Assembly (NCBI GenBank): GCA_018268135.1
Contig: JAFDXD010000079.1
Location: forward strand, 1 to 64,000
DNA from: Bacteroidota bacterium
GTDB lineage: Bacteria; Bacteroidota; Bacteroidia; Chitinophagales; Chitinophagaceae
Reading direction: 5' to 3'
Length of the DNA stretch: 64,000 nt
Position numbers and translations under genes: made by a program. Below, piece after piece: positions 8,198-16,448 of the stretch. Position 1 is the first letter of the stretch. Each line of letters starts with the position of its first letter. The notes beneath the pieces were generated by a model. It worked only from the letters and a program-made list of their open reading frames with translations, was not told the origin of the DNA and made no database searches.

Positions 8198-9007
8198 ATG
8201 CACCGCAATATACTGGTAGAGCAAATCAGGAAGAAAAAAACTTATCTATGTGTAGGGCTCGATACAGATATTTCCAAAATCCCCCCCCATCTTAAAAATA
8301 GCAGCAATGCAATATTTGAGTTTAATAAAGCCATCATCGACGCTACCAAAGACTATTGTGTAAGCTATAAAATCAATACAGCTTTTTATGAGGCTATGGG
8401 TGCTAAAGGCTGGGACGCTATGGCACAAACTGTGCAATACATACCCGGCACACATTTTAAAATAGCAGATGCAAAACGTGGCGATATTGGCAATACTTCA
8501 TCACAATACGCAAAAGCATTTTTTGAAACTTTACAATTTGATGCTGTTACCATAGCGCCATACATGGGCGAAGACAGTGTACGGCCATTTTTAGAATATG
8601 AAAATAAATGGGGAATTGTATTAGGCCTAACCAGCAATAAAGGGGCAAATGATTTTGAGATGCTAAGTTTACAAAATTCGCAAGAGCGTTTGTATGAAAA
8701 AGTTTTAACAGAAGTGAGCAAATGGGGCAATGTAAATAATCTTATGTTTGTAACAGGAGCTACGCAGGCAAGCGAGTTAGAAAATATCAGAAAGATAATA
8801 CCGGATCATTTCTTATTAGTGCCGGGTGTTGGGTTTCAGGGTGGAAGTTTACAGGAAGTAAGCAGGTATGGCCTAAACGGAGATTGTGGACTTTTGGTAA
8901 ATGCAAGCAGAGCCATTATTTATGCAGGTAAAGATGAGCATTTTACCACAGAAGCAACAGCTATTGCAAAACAATACCAGGCCGAAATGGCTTCTTATTT
9001 AAAATAA
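8198..9007 (+). CDS. pyrF: Orotidine 5'-phosphate decarboxylase
   Basis: PyrF makes UMP from OMP, the last step of de novo pyrimidine synthesis. The 269-residue protein belongs to the longer subfamily 2. Landmarks are LCVGLDTDISKIP near the N-terminus, FKIADAKRGDIGNT with catalytic D91 and K93, and FLLVPGVGFQGG for phosphate binding. It is in the plus-strand run after kynU and 13 bases before the thioredoxin gene. Confidence 0.95.
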   Translation: MHRNILVEQIRKKKTYLCVGLDTDISKIPPHLKNSSNAIFEFNKAIIDATKDYCVSYKINTAFYEAMGAKGWDAMAQTVQYIPGTHFKIADAKRGDIGNTSSQYAKAFFETLQFDAVTIAPYMGEDSVRPFLEYENKWGIVLGLTSNKGANDFEMLSLQNSQERLYEKVLTEVSKWGNVNNLMFVTGATQASELENIRKIIPDHFLLVPGVGFQGGSLQEVSRYGLNGDCGLLVNASRAIIYAGKDEHFTTEATAIAKQYQAEMASYLK

Positions 9008-9020
9008 AATTTTTTGAAAA

Positions 9021-9542
9021 ATGAAAAAAATAATTTCTACTACATTCTTAACATTGATGGCTTTTTTTGTATTTGCCCAACAACAATCTACTGCCGACAA
9101 AATATTGCAGGATGCCTATAAAAATGCAGCCAGGGAGCATAAAAATGTATTCCTCATTTTTCATGCAAGCTGGTGTGGATGGTGCAAAAAATTAGAGGCC
9201 TCCATGAATGATGAAACAACAAAAAAATATTTTGAAAAAAATTATGTAATCATACATTTAGACGTACAGGAAAGAGAAGGTAAGAAAAATCTTGAAACAC
9301 CGGGTGCAGATAAGGTATTGCTAAATTTCAAAGGAGAAAAAGCAGGTTTACCATTTTTTGTGGTTTTAAATTCCGGCGGAGAGTTGCTTGCCGATAGCTT
9401 TGTAGAAAATCAAAATTTAGGCTGCCCAGCCTCTGCGGCAGAAGTAGATTCTTTTATTACGCTTCTTAAAAAAACTTCAAAGATTACGGAAGATCAAATA
9501 AAAGCAGTTAGCACCCGGTTTAGGCAAAATGAAGCTCGCTAA
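9021..9542 (+). CDS. Periplasmic thioredoxin-fold protein (CGWC)
   Basis: The 173-residue protein has a signal peptide ending at about FVFAQ (residue 20) and a thioredoxin-like domain with the redox motif HASWCGWCKKLE, Cys 52 and Cys 55. The segment LNFKGEKAGLPFFVVL carries the cis-proline side of the active site. This resembles the DUF255/thioredoxin_7 type of Bacteroidota. It probably reduces or rearranges disulfides in the periplasm. It is the last gene of the run beginning at 5161, and its 3' end overlaps the convergent hydrolase gene by 23 bases. Confidence 0.87.
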   Translation: MKKIISTTFLTLMAFFVFAQQQSTADKILQDAYKNAAREHKNVFLIFHASWCGWCKKLEASMNDETTKKYFEKNYVIIHLDVQEREGKKNLETPGADKVLLNFKGEKAGLPFFVVLNSGGELLADSFVENQNLGCPASAAEVDSFITLLKKTSKITEDQIKAVSTRFRQNEAR

Positions 9543-10125
9543 TTTTTTGGGAAACTATTAAAGCCCATTTTGCATATTCCATTGCACTCGGATGTAAATT
9601 GTCCTCAGCCAAAAAAAGATGATCATTTGCATCAGCTCTTTGGGTATCTGTAATATTGATGTAGCTACAACCATACTTTGCTGCTATACTTTTTACAGTA
9701 GCATTAAAAGCATTTATTTCTTCTTCAATCTTTTCAATATTTTTACCCAGGGCAAATGGAGTTTTTCCCCAATCGGGAATACTTAGCACAAAAACATGGC
9801 GGGCATTTTTATTACACAATTCAATAGTTTTTTTTAAAATCATTTCAAATTCTTCCGCAAAGTTATCTACACTTCGGCTCCTGTATTGGTTATTTACGCC
9901 TATTAATAATGTAGCCACATCATACTTTAATAAAAACTGGTGTTGCTCCATGGCGTCAAGCAATTCATCAGTGGTCCAACCGGTTTTTGCAATAATTTCA
10001 GGCGCTGCTATTTCAAAATTTTTGGTGCGTAGCATCTGCATAGCCTGGTAGGGAAATGTTTCTGTAATCAGCACCCCTTCGCCAATTGTGTAGCTATCGC
10101 CCAATGCAAGGTAAGTTAGTGGCAT
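9520..10125 (-). CDS. SGNH/GDSL-family hydrolase
   Basis: This 201-residue enzyme has block I LALGDSYTIGEG with nucleophile S11, block III IGVNNQYRS (the N position) and block V AEDNLHPSAMEYAKWA with the catalytic Asp-x-x-His. No signal peptide is visible, so it should be cytosolic. Related proteins are esterases, thioesterases or lysophospholipases; the substrate cannot be told. A perfect palindrome (10156-10173) lies about 30 bases upstream of its start and may regulate it. Confidence 0.88.
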   Translation of the reverse strand: MPLTYLALGDSYTIGEGVLITETFPYQAMQMLRTKNFEIAAPEIIAKTGWTTDELLDAMEQHQFLLKYDVATLLIGVNNQYRSRSVDNFAEEFEMILKKTIELCNKNARHVFVLSIPDWGKTPFALGKNIEKIEEEINAFNATVKSIAAKYGCSYINITDTQRADANDHLFLAEDNLHPSAMEYAKWALIVSQKISELHFA

Positions 10126-10155
10126 AAAACAATATTTTTAAAATCTTCTAAATCA

Positions 10156-10173
10156 TTGCAACAATTGTTGCAA
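10156..10173. promoter_or_regulatory. Perfect 18-base palindrome TTGCAACAATTGTTGCAA
   Basis: Two 9-base halves abut with no spacer, the form expected for a homodimeric repressor site. It lies 31-48 bases upstream of the SGNH hydrolase start at 10125, in the region where its promoter should be. No regulator gene is adjacent. Confidence 0.5.
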
Positions 10174-10320
10174 ATAAAAAAAGGATAATCTTTTTAAATT
10201 AATAAAATTATTGATAATAAACAGGAAACTTAGCAAATAAACTACAGCAGGTTTATCATCATAAAATAGCAGGGTTAGGTATTTTAATATCAAAGCTTTA
10301 CTCCTATTAGGTTTTCATTA

Positions 10321-10362
10321 TTTCTTTTTGTCTTGATACAAAAAATAACAAAAAAATCAAGC
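10321..10362. repeat. Imperfect inverted element (TTTTTGTCTTGAT ... ATCAAG)
   Basis: CTTGAT at 10332-10337 pairs with ATCAAG at 10356-10361 around A-rich sequence, after a TTTCTTTTTG run. Similar T-rich/A-rich sequences recur between genes of many Bacteroidota as I recall, so this may be a member of a dispersed family. No second copy was noticed in the window. Confidence 0.3.
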
Positions 10363-10583
10363 CCCAAGCCTCGCAAAGCAGTTTTATGCTCATTCTACCT
10401 AAACCTATAAAATTGAAAATACAAAATTTATCAGGCCAAAAATAGAAACTATATTTGCAGCACCTATACAAAAAATACTTTTTTGATTGCCTTGCCTGTA
10501 ATAGATGGATGCATTAAATATACAACAGACTATCAGCCGGGCATAAGAGAAGTATCATTTTTAATAAAAATAACAACAAAATT

Positions 10584-11771
10584 ATGGCCGTAAAAACTGA
10601 TAATTTTCAAAGCCCCGATTATTTTAATGTAGATGAGTTGCTTAGTGATGAGCAAAAATTAGTAAGAGAAAGTGTACGCAATTATGTAAAAAAAGAAATA
10701 TCCCCCATTATTGAAGATTATGCGCAAAAAGCTTTGTTTCCCGAGCAGATAGTACCACAATTAGGGGGCTTAGGATGCTTTGGGCCTACCATACCAGAGC
10801 AGTATGGCGGCGGCGGGCTCGATTATATTTCTTACGGGCTAATGATGCAGGAGTTGGAAAGAGGCGATAGTGGTGTACGCTCCACGGCAAGTGTGCAGGG
10901 CAGTTTGGTAATGTATCCTATTTATCAATATGGCAATGAGGAACAACGAAACAAATATTTACCAAAATTAGCCAGTGGCGAATGGCTTGGCTGCTTTGGC
11001 CTTACCGAGCCCAACCATGGCAGCGACCCAAGCAGTATGCTTACCAATATAAAAGATAACGGTGACGGATACGTGCTTTTAAATGGCGCAAAAATGTGGA
11101 TAAGCAATGCCCCTTTTGCTCAGGTGGCAGTAGTATGGGCCCGCAATGAGCAAAATGAAATACAGGGGCTGATAGTAGAAAGAGGCATGGAAGGTTTTAG
11201 CACACCTACCACGCATGGCAAATGGAGCCTGAGGGCAAGCGCTACCGGCGAGCTGGTATTTGATAATGTAAAAGTGCCTAAAGAAAATATTTTACCAAAT
11301 GTAAAAGGGCTAAAAGGCCCACTGGGTTGCCTTACCAAAGCAAGGTATGGAATTGCCTGGGGCGCCATTGGCGCAGCAATGGACTGTTACGATACTGCAT
11401 TGCAATACAGTAAAGAAAGAATTCAGTTTGGTAAACCCATTGGCGGCTTTCAGTTGCAACAAAAAAAATTAGCCGAAATGATTACCGAAATTACAAAAGC
11501 ACAATTACTCAACTGGCGTATGGGAGTATTGATGAATGAGGGAAAAGTAACTCCGCAACAAGTGAGTATGGCCAAAAGAAACGCATGTGAAGTAGCTACT
11601 AACATTGCAAGAAATGCAAGGCAAATGCTCGGCGGCATGGGCATTACAGGCGAATATAGCGTAATGCGCCACATGATGAACTTAGAAAGTGTGATAACTT
11701 ATGAAGGCACACACGATATACATTTATTAATTACCGGAATGGATGTTACCGGATTAAATGCATTTAAATAA
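10584..11771 (+). CDS. gcdH: Acyl-CoA dehydrogenase, glutaryl-CoA dehydrogenase type
   Basis: This 395-residue FAD flavoenzyme oxidizes an acyl-CoA to the enoyl-CoA. The N-terminal helical domain is followed by the FAD-binding segment GCFGLTEPNHGSDPSSM and the middle beta domain with GAKMWISNAP. The C-terminal domain has RIQFGKPIGGFQL and ARQMLGGMGITGEY, ending with VITYEGTHDIH in which E374 is the likely catalytic base. The YEGTHDIHxLITG ending is the form I associate with glutaryl-CoA dehydrogenase, which also decarboxylates to crotonyl-CoA. The next gene encodes a 3-hydroxyacyl-CoA dehydrogenase, consistent with onward processing. The exact substrate is an inference. Confidence 0.82.
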   Translation: MAVKTDNFQSPDYFNVDELLSDEQKLVRESVRNYVKKEISPIIEDYAQKALFPEQIVPQLGGLGCFGPTIPEQYGGGGLDYISYGLMMQELERGDSGVRSTASVQGSLVMYPIYQYGNEEQRNKYLPKLASGEWLGCFGLTEPNHGSDPSSMLTNIKDNGDGYVLLNGAKMWISNAPFAQVAVVWARNEQNEIQGLIVERGMEGFSTPTTHGKWSLRASATGELVFDNVKVPKENILPNVKGLKGPLGCLTKARYGIAWGAIGAAMDCYDTALQYSKERIQFGKPIGGFQLQQKKLAEMITEITKAQLLNWRMGVLMNEGKVTPQQVSMAKRNACEVATNIARNARQMLGGMGITGEYSVMRHMMNLESVITYEGTHDIHLLITGMDVTGLNAFK

Positions 11772-11841
11772 AGTACAGAAAATTTGAACATACTTAATGC
11801 AAAGAATTAATAGCAGTATTCTCAATCAATAAAAAAATATC

Positions 11842-12732
11842 ATGATAAAAAATATTAGTGTAATTGGCGCCGGAACCATGGGAAACGGTATTGCACATGT
11901 ATTTGCGCAAAATGGATTTGCAGTAACGCTAATAGATATCAACCAGGCTCCATTAGAAAAAGCCCTGGCTACCATTGAGAAAAATTTAGAAAGGCAGGTA
12001 TCAAAAGAATTATTAACTGCTGATCAAAAAAACAATGCTTTAAAAAACATCAGCACCAATACCGACCTTAATATGGGCATTAAAAATGCCGAACTTGTAA
12101 TTGAAGCAGCCACCGAAAATACTGAGCTTAAATTAAAAATTTTTAAACAAATAGATGAAGCAGCGCCCAAGGGTTGCATATTGGCTACCAATACATCTTC
12201 TATATCCATTACAAAAATTGCTGCTATTACCTCCAGGCCGGAGATGGTAATTGGTATGCACTTTATGAACCCTGTGCCGGTAATGAAGTTGGTAGAAGTT
12301 ATTAATGGCTATGCTACCGCTAAAGAAGTAACAGATACCATTCTTTCATTGTGCAAACAATTAGGAAAAGTGCCAGCCACGGTTAATGACTACCCAGGCT
12401 TTATTGCAAACCGTATTTTAATGCCCATGATAAATGAGGCTATCTACAGTTTGTATGAAAGCGTGGCAGGAGTAGAAGAAATTGATACCGTGATGAAATT
12501 AGGAATGGCACATCCGATGGGGCCATTACAGTTAGCAGATTTTATAGGGCTTGATACTTGTCTTTCTATTTTAAATGTATTGCACAATGGATTTGGAAAC
12601 CCCAAATATGCGCCATGCCCATTATTGGTAAATATGGTAACAGCGGGCAAACTCGGTGTAAAAAGTGGTGAAGGATTTTATACTTACTCCGCTTCCAATA
12701 AAGAGCTTGTTGTAAGTAATCGCTTTAAATAA
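11842..12732 (+). CDS. 3-hydroxybutyryl-CoA (3-hydroxyacyl-CoA) dehydrogenase
   Basis: The 296-residue enzyme oxidizes 3-hydroxyacyl-CoA to 3-ketoacyl-CoA with NAD or NADP. The N-terminus is a Rossmann fold, VIGAGTMGNGIAHVFAQNG. It continues with LATNTSSISIT and IGMHFMNPVPVMKLVEV (catalytic His), then NDYPGFIANRILMPMINEA leading into the C-terminal helical domain with LGMAHPMGPLQLADFIGLD. The stand-alone length matches the short-chain Hbd/PaaH type rather than a fused FadB. It follows the acyl-CoA dehydrogenase by 70 bases and is likely co-transcribed. An enoyl-CoA hydratase to link the two is not in the window. Confidence 0.92.
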   Translation: MIKNISVIGAGTMGNGIAHVFAQNGFAVTLIDINQAPLEKALATIEKNLERQVSKELLTADQKNNALKNISTNTDLNMGIKNAELVIEAATENTELKLKIFKQIDEAAPKGCILATNTSSISITKIAAITSRPEMVIGMHFMNPVPVMKLVEVINGYATAKEVTDTILSLCKQLGKVPATVNDYPGFIANRILMPMINEAIYSLYESVAGVEEIDTVMKLGMAHPMGPLQLADFIGLDTCLSILNVLHNGFGNPKYAPCPLLVNMVTAGKLGVKSGEGFYTYSASNKELVVSNRFK

Positions 12733-12743
12733 TTTTTAGGCTT

Positions 12744-13079
12744 TTATTTTTTTATTTTTTTTGCTACAAGGCTGTAAGAATCGTCTATCAACTGAAAGAT
12801 AATTTTCTGAGGCACTCTTCCATCCAATATTATGGTATTCCAATGTTTTTTATTCATGTGATACCCCGGCAAAATACTTTCGGCATATTCCTCTCTTAAT
12901 TCAATAGCTTTATCGGGTTCGCATTTGGCATTAAATTTTAATGGGATGGAAGATAAGGACAGCAAAAGAAACATCTTGTTGTTAGTTTTAAATACAAGTG
13001 CATTCTCTCCAAAGGGAAATCCTTCTGTTACATCTTTTTTTTGAAGTACATACTCTCTAATGGTTTCAGCATCTATCAT
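12744..13079 (-). CDS. MmcQ/YjbR family protein
   Basis: This 111-residue protein is of the YjbR fold (CyaY-like, sometimes called a DNA-binding protein). Recognizable parts are REYVLQKKDVTEGFPFGENALVFKTNNKMF and the C-terminal PGYHMNKKHWNTIILDG, the usual GYHxNKxHW motif. Its function is not established in the family. Its start overlaps the stop of the next minus-strand gene by four bases, so the two are translationally coupled. Confidence 0.87.
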   Translation of the reverse strand: MIDAETIREYVLQKKDVTEGFPFGENALVFKTNNKMFLLLSLSSIPLKFNAKCEPDKAIELREEYAESILPGYHMNKKHWNTIILDGRVPQKIIFQLIDDSYSLVAKKIKK

Positions 13080-13420
13080 TTTTCAATCTTATTCTTTGCT
13101 TCTTCCAGTTTTTTATTTATTTGCCCGGTAATGATATGCCAAAACATTACAAAATCAGAGGCAAGGCTGTACAATGGATAGGTGAAAGTAGCAGGCTTAT
13201 TTTTTTCAATAAAAAAATGCCCTACCCAGGCAAACCCATATCCGCATACGGGTATCAGGGCAAGCATCCACCATTTTTGCAATACAATGGCCAGTATTAA
13301 AATTATTATTAACCCCAGGGTTCCTAAAAAATGCAAAGTGCGATTACTGCTATCGCTATGCTCGGTTAAATAGTAGGGATAAAAACTGGCAAATGTTTTA
13401 TATTTTTTTTCTAAAGACAT
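13076..13420 (-). CDS. Mpo1-like (DUF962) small membrane protein
   Basis: The 114-residue protein has two hydrophobic segments (about residues 31-47 and 51-65) followed by GHFFIEKNKPATFTYPLYSLASDFVMF, the conserved signature of DUF962/Mpo1. The eukaryotic member Mpo1 is an iron-dependent dioxygenase acting on 2-hydroxy fatty acids; whether this bacterial version does so is unknown. Conserved histidines H20 (TEHSDSSNR), H30 and H68 could bind metal. It overlaps the YjbR gene by four bases. Confidence 0.85.
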   Translation of the reverse strand: MSLEKKYKTFASFYPYYLTEHSDSSNRTLHFLGTLGLIIILILAIVLQKWWMLALIPVCGYGFAWVGHFFIEKNKPATFTYPLYSLASDFVMFWHIITGQINKKLEEAKNKIEK

Positions 13421-13455
13421 ATTAAAATTTTTAATAAGTTAAAAATACAAAACAA

Positions 13456-14055
13456 TTACTTCAATTGATGCATCTCCAGTTGCTTTATTTCATTTAATTT
13501 ATACAATACTTCCTGCAAACGGCTTATCGGGATACCAATTGTAATATCGCAAAACAACTGCATCTCCTGTGCCAATATTGTGCAATTATATTGTTTAATA
13601 ATAGTCAACACTTCATTTTGCTGCGTATAATCAAAATGCAACTTATATTTTATTTCTATAGATTTTTGTAATACCGGCACTACCTGCAATACCAATGTGG
13701 CAGCAGTTTTATACGCATTAATAAGGCCGGGCACACCCAATAAAGTGCCGCCAAAATAACGTACTACTACAATACAAATATCAGTAAGTTCTTTGCTGTG
13801 TATCTGGCCCAATATAGGCTTGCCGGCTGTGCCTGCAGGTTCGCCATCATCGCTGCTTCTAAAATTATTGCCATCTATACCAATGCGATATGCAAAACAA
13901 TGATGGGCCGCTTTGGGATGCTCTTTTTTTAAAATAGATAATTGTTGCTTACACTCATCTGCACTCACTACCGGAAAAGCATAGGCAATAAATTTACTTC
14001 CCCTGTCTTTATATTCTGCTACAGCTTTTTGTGCAATAGTATTATAATATTCCAT
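13456..14055 (-). CDS. YigZ/IMPACT family protein
   Basis: From the ATG at 14055 the protein is 199 residues (MEYYNTIAQ). An upstream in-frame ATG at 14112 is inside the ribD coding sequence and is less likely. The IMPACT domain is clear: DRGSKFIAYAFPV, HPKAAHHCFAYRIG, SSDDGEPAGTAGKPILGQI and VRYFGGTLLGVPGLINAYKTAA. A C-terminal DUF1949-like ferredoxin fold follows. Relatives such as the E. coli YigZ may act in translation or RNA biology; function is unproved. Its start lies next to the ribD stop (14057), indicating one operon. Confidence 0.9.
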   Translation of the reverse strand: MEYYNTIAQKAVAEYKDRGSKFIAYAFPVVSADECKQQLSILKKEHPKAAHHCFAYRIGIDGNNFRSSDDGEPAGTAGKPILGQIHSKELTDICIVVVRYFGGTLLGVPGLINAYKTAATLVLQVVPVLQKSIEIKYKLHFDYTQQNEVLTIIKQYNCTILAQEMQLFCDITIGIPISRLQEVLYKLNEIKQLEMHQLK

Positions 14056-14056
14056 A

Positions 14057-15082
14057 CTACGGATTTGTATTTTTAAAAAACTGCAACCTGTCGGCAAAAA
14101 AATGTTCTTCACTTAACATTTCTTCATTTGAAAGAACCGGGGCAGGCAGGGCATTTACCAGGTTCAAATTTTTATTGGTAATGATAATAGCTTCATCCCA
14201 CAAGCCTGCATCAATAAATGATTGCAGCAGTGTTGCGCCGCCTTCTACTATCAAAGAAGTGAGTTTTCTTTGATGCAATAAATTTACTATCGCCTCTGTA
14301 ACTGCTTCGCCTCTTTTAAGTTTATAAAAAAAAGTATTTCCTGCTTCTTCGTTTTTTATGTTATTTATTACAATGGTAGCAGTTGAATTATCTAAAAGAT
14401 GATAATGCGGTGGCACCTTCAATTGCTTATCTATAAATATTCTTACGGGGTTAGGCCCTTTCCACAGCCTGGTAGTAAGCATAGGATTGTCATGCAATGC
14501 AGTATTGGTTCCTACGGCAATAGCTGCTTCTTCGCTTCGCCATTTATGCACCAGCCTGTTGGTATAATCATTTGAAATTTTAACCGGTTGATAATTTTTT
14601 TGAGCAATAAAATTATCATTACTCTGTGCCCATTTTAAAAAAATATATGGCCTCTTTTTTTTATGAAATGTAAAGAACCTTTTATTCAATTGCTTTGCTT
14701 CCTGCTCTAAAACATCAAGTATTACCTGCACCCCAGCATCTATCAACTTTTTTATTCCACTGCCATTTACTTTTTCAAAACTGTCTTTACAGGCAATCAC
14801 CACTTTTTTAATTTTATGAGCAATAATTAAATCTGTACAGGGTGGCGTATTACCAAAATGGTTGCAAGGCTCTAACGAAACATAAAGAGTGCTCTGCTCT
14901 ATCAGGCCTCTTTGATGATCCGGCACGCTATTGATGCAATTTACTTCAGCATGCGGCCCGCCATACTGTGCATGATAACCTTCGCCAATAATTACATCAT
15001 TACACAGCAATACCGCTCCTACCATGGGATTGGGAGCTACCCTGCCTGCACCGGCTTTAGCAAGCTGCAGGCAACGACTCAT
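14057..15082 (-). CDS. ribD: Bifunctional diaminohydroxyphosphoribosylaminopyrimidine deaminase / reductase
   Basis: RibD performs steps two and three of riboflavin synthesis. With the ATG at 15082 the protein is 341 residues. The N-terminal zinc deaminase shows VAPNPMVGAVL, GGPHAEVNCI (H44, E46) and LEPCNHFGNTPPCTDLI (C73, C82). The C-terminal NADPH reductase begins near RPYIFLKWAQSND and includes VGTNTALHDNPMLTTR and LIVEGGATLLQSFI. An in-frame TTG at 15103 would add seven residues (reading LNNDEIY), which match the way many RibD proteins start, so the start may be there. The frame is open far upstream but that part looks non-coding. It is divergent from prmC. ribBA lies elsewhere in the window (57885). 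Confidence 0.93.
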   Translation of the reverse strand: MSRCLQLAKAGAGRVAPNPMVGAVLLCNDVIIGEGYHAQYGGPHAEVNCINSVPDHQRGLIEQSTLYVSLEPCNHFGNTPPCTDLIIAHKIKKVVIACKDSFEKVNGSGIKKLIDAGVQVILDVLEQEAKQLNKRFFTFHKKKRPYIFLKWAQSNDNFIAQKNYQPVKISNDYTNRLVHKWRSEEAAIAVGTNTALHDNPMLTTRLWKGPNPVRIFIDKQLKVPPHYHLLDNSTATIVINNIKNEEAGNTFFYKLKRGEAVTEAIVNLLHQRKLTSLIVEGGATLLQSFIDAGLWDEAIIITNKNLNLVNALPAPVLSNEEMLSEEHFFADRLQFFKNTNP

Positions 15083-15146
15083 ATATATTTCATCATTGTT
15101 CAAGAGGGCAAAATTAAGCAACAAAAAATAAAGTATGTTTGTACAG

Positions 15147-16001
15147 ATGAGTACAAAAAAAATATACGAGCACTTTATTTCTTCTTTACAAAAATTGTAC
15201 AGCATTGCAGAAGCTACCGCTATAACCAACATCGTTTTTGAAAGTATAGCAGGCATTGGAAAAATTAAAATTACTACCGGTGCAGCAACAGCGCTGCCTG
15301 CAGGTATTATGAATAAATTATCAGAAGCTTTAGAAGCTTTAATGCAGCATACACCGGTGCAATATGTGGTGGGTGAAGCCTGGTTTTTACAATTAAAATT
15401 AAAGGTAGGCCCTGCAGTATTAATACCCCGGCCCGAAACCGAAGAGCTGGTATTGGAAATCATTAATGTTTGCAAAAAACCCAACACACAATCTGCCATA
15501 GATATTGGCACGGGCAGTGGTTGCATAGCAATAGCATTAAAAAAAAACATGCCTGCATTATCAGTAAGCGCAATAGATATAAGTGAAGAGGCCCTGGCAA
15601 TGGCAAAAGAAAATGCAGTAGCCCATCATACCGATATACAATTTATTTGTAGCAATTTTTTAGAGGAAAATAATTGGCTAAGCCTCTCAAAGTATGATAT
15701 TATTGTAAGCAATCCGCCCTATATACCGCTTGCCGACAAATTATCAATGGATACAAACGTAGTTGCCCATGAGCCGCATACAGCCTTATTTGTAGCCGAT
15801 GATACTCCTTTAATATTTTACGAAAAAATTGCTTTATTTGGTAAAAACCATTTAGCAGAGAATGGTATTATTTTTTTGGAGACCCACCATCAATATGCGG
15901 CAAAAATTGCAGAGCATTTTAATAACAATGGCTATAAAGCAATGGTAAAAGAAGATATGTTTGAAAAAGGAAGGTTTGTAATAGCTACTCTGTGCCAGTA
16001 A
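15147..16001 (+). CDS. prmC: Peptide chain release factor N5-glutamine methyltransferase
   Basis: PrmC methylates the glutamine of the GGQ motif in RF1 and RF2 using SAM. The N-terminal helical domain includes HTPVQYVVGEAWF, followed by VLIPRPETEELV, the SAM-binding loop AIDIGTGSGCIAIAL, and the catalytic SNPPYIP. Starts at 15135 or 15147 are both ATG. I prefer 15147 because the first overlaps a TATGTTTG box (15134-15141) that may be the promoter. The 3' end overlaps the convergent exbD gene by 17 bases. Confidence 0.93.
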   Translation: MSTKKIYEHFISSLQKLYSIAEATAITNIVFESIAGIGKIKITTGAATALPAGIMNKLSEALEALMQHTPVQYVVGEAWFLQLKLKVGPAVLIPRPETEELVLEIINVCKKPNTQSAIDIGTGSGCIAIALKKNMPALSVSAIDISEEALAMAKENAVAHHTDIQFICSNFLEENNWLSLSKYDIIVSNPPYIPLADKLSMDTNVVAHEPHTALFVADDTPLIFYEKIALFGKNHLAENGIIFLETHHQYAAKIAEHFNNNGYKAMVKEDMFEKGRFVIATLCQ

Positions 16002-16392
16002 CGGTAGCAGAAGTAGTGGCGCCAAGTTTTCTTGCCACTTTCATTACTCTTACTATTTCGCCCCACTGCGCTACGGAGTCTGCATTAATTACTACGGCTG
16101 GTTTGATACTATCGCCCTGATTGATATAATTTTTAAGTACAGACTCTAATGAATCGGCAATTATTTTTTTAGAACCTACGTAAATATTTTTTTCTTTATC
16201 TACACTCACTACCACACTTTGTTTTTGTTTGGTATCACTTTTAGCTTTGGGCACACTCATCTTAATTACATTGGGGTTAGCCAATGTAGATATCATGAGG
16301 AAAAACATCAATAAAATAAAAAGAATATCATTCAGTGGGCCTGTATCCACTTCAGAATGATCATCTCTTAACCTGTTTTTTCTTAATCCCAT
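15985..16392 (-). CDS. ExbD/TolR family biopolymer transport protein
   Basis: The 135-residue protein has a short cytoplasmic N-terminus (RKNRLRDDHSEVDTG), one membrane helix containing PLNDILFILLMFFLMIST with the conserved proton-path aspartate in LNDIL, and a periplasmic domain. With the ExbB-like protein encoded 56 bases upstream it should form a proton-driven motor that energizes TonB or Tol-type systems. No tonB gene is adjacent. The TonB-dependent receptor at 59290 could be a client, which is only inference. Confidence 0.9.
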   Translation of the reverse strand: MGLRKNRLRDDHSEVDTGPLNDILFILLMFFLMISTLANPNVIKMSVPKAKSDTKQKQSVVVSVDKEKNIYVGSKKIIADSLESVLKNYINQGDSIKPAVVINADSVAQWGEIVRVMKVARKLGATTSATVTGTE

Positions 16393-16448
16393 TTTATTTA
16401 TTGATAAAAATGAAAAACTTTATCTTTTACAATTAACTTTTCAAAGTA

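Larger units (their letters stand above)
10126..10583. other. 458-base non-coding gap with palindrome and dispersed-type hairpin sequence
   Basis: The gap separates the divergent SGNH hydrolase and acyl-CoA dehydrogenase genes. It contains the palindrome at 10156-10173, an imperfect inverted sequence at 10321-10362, and a TAnnTTTG box (TATATTTG, 10450-10457) facing the acyl-CoA dehydrogenase, without a well-placed TTTG upstream. No gene seen. Confidence 0.6.
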
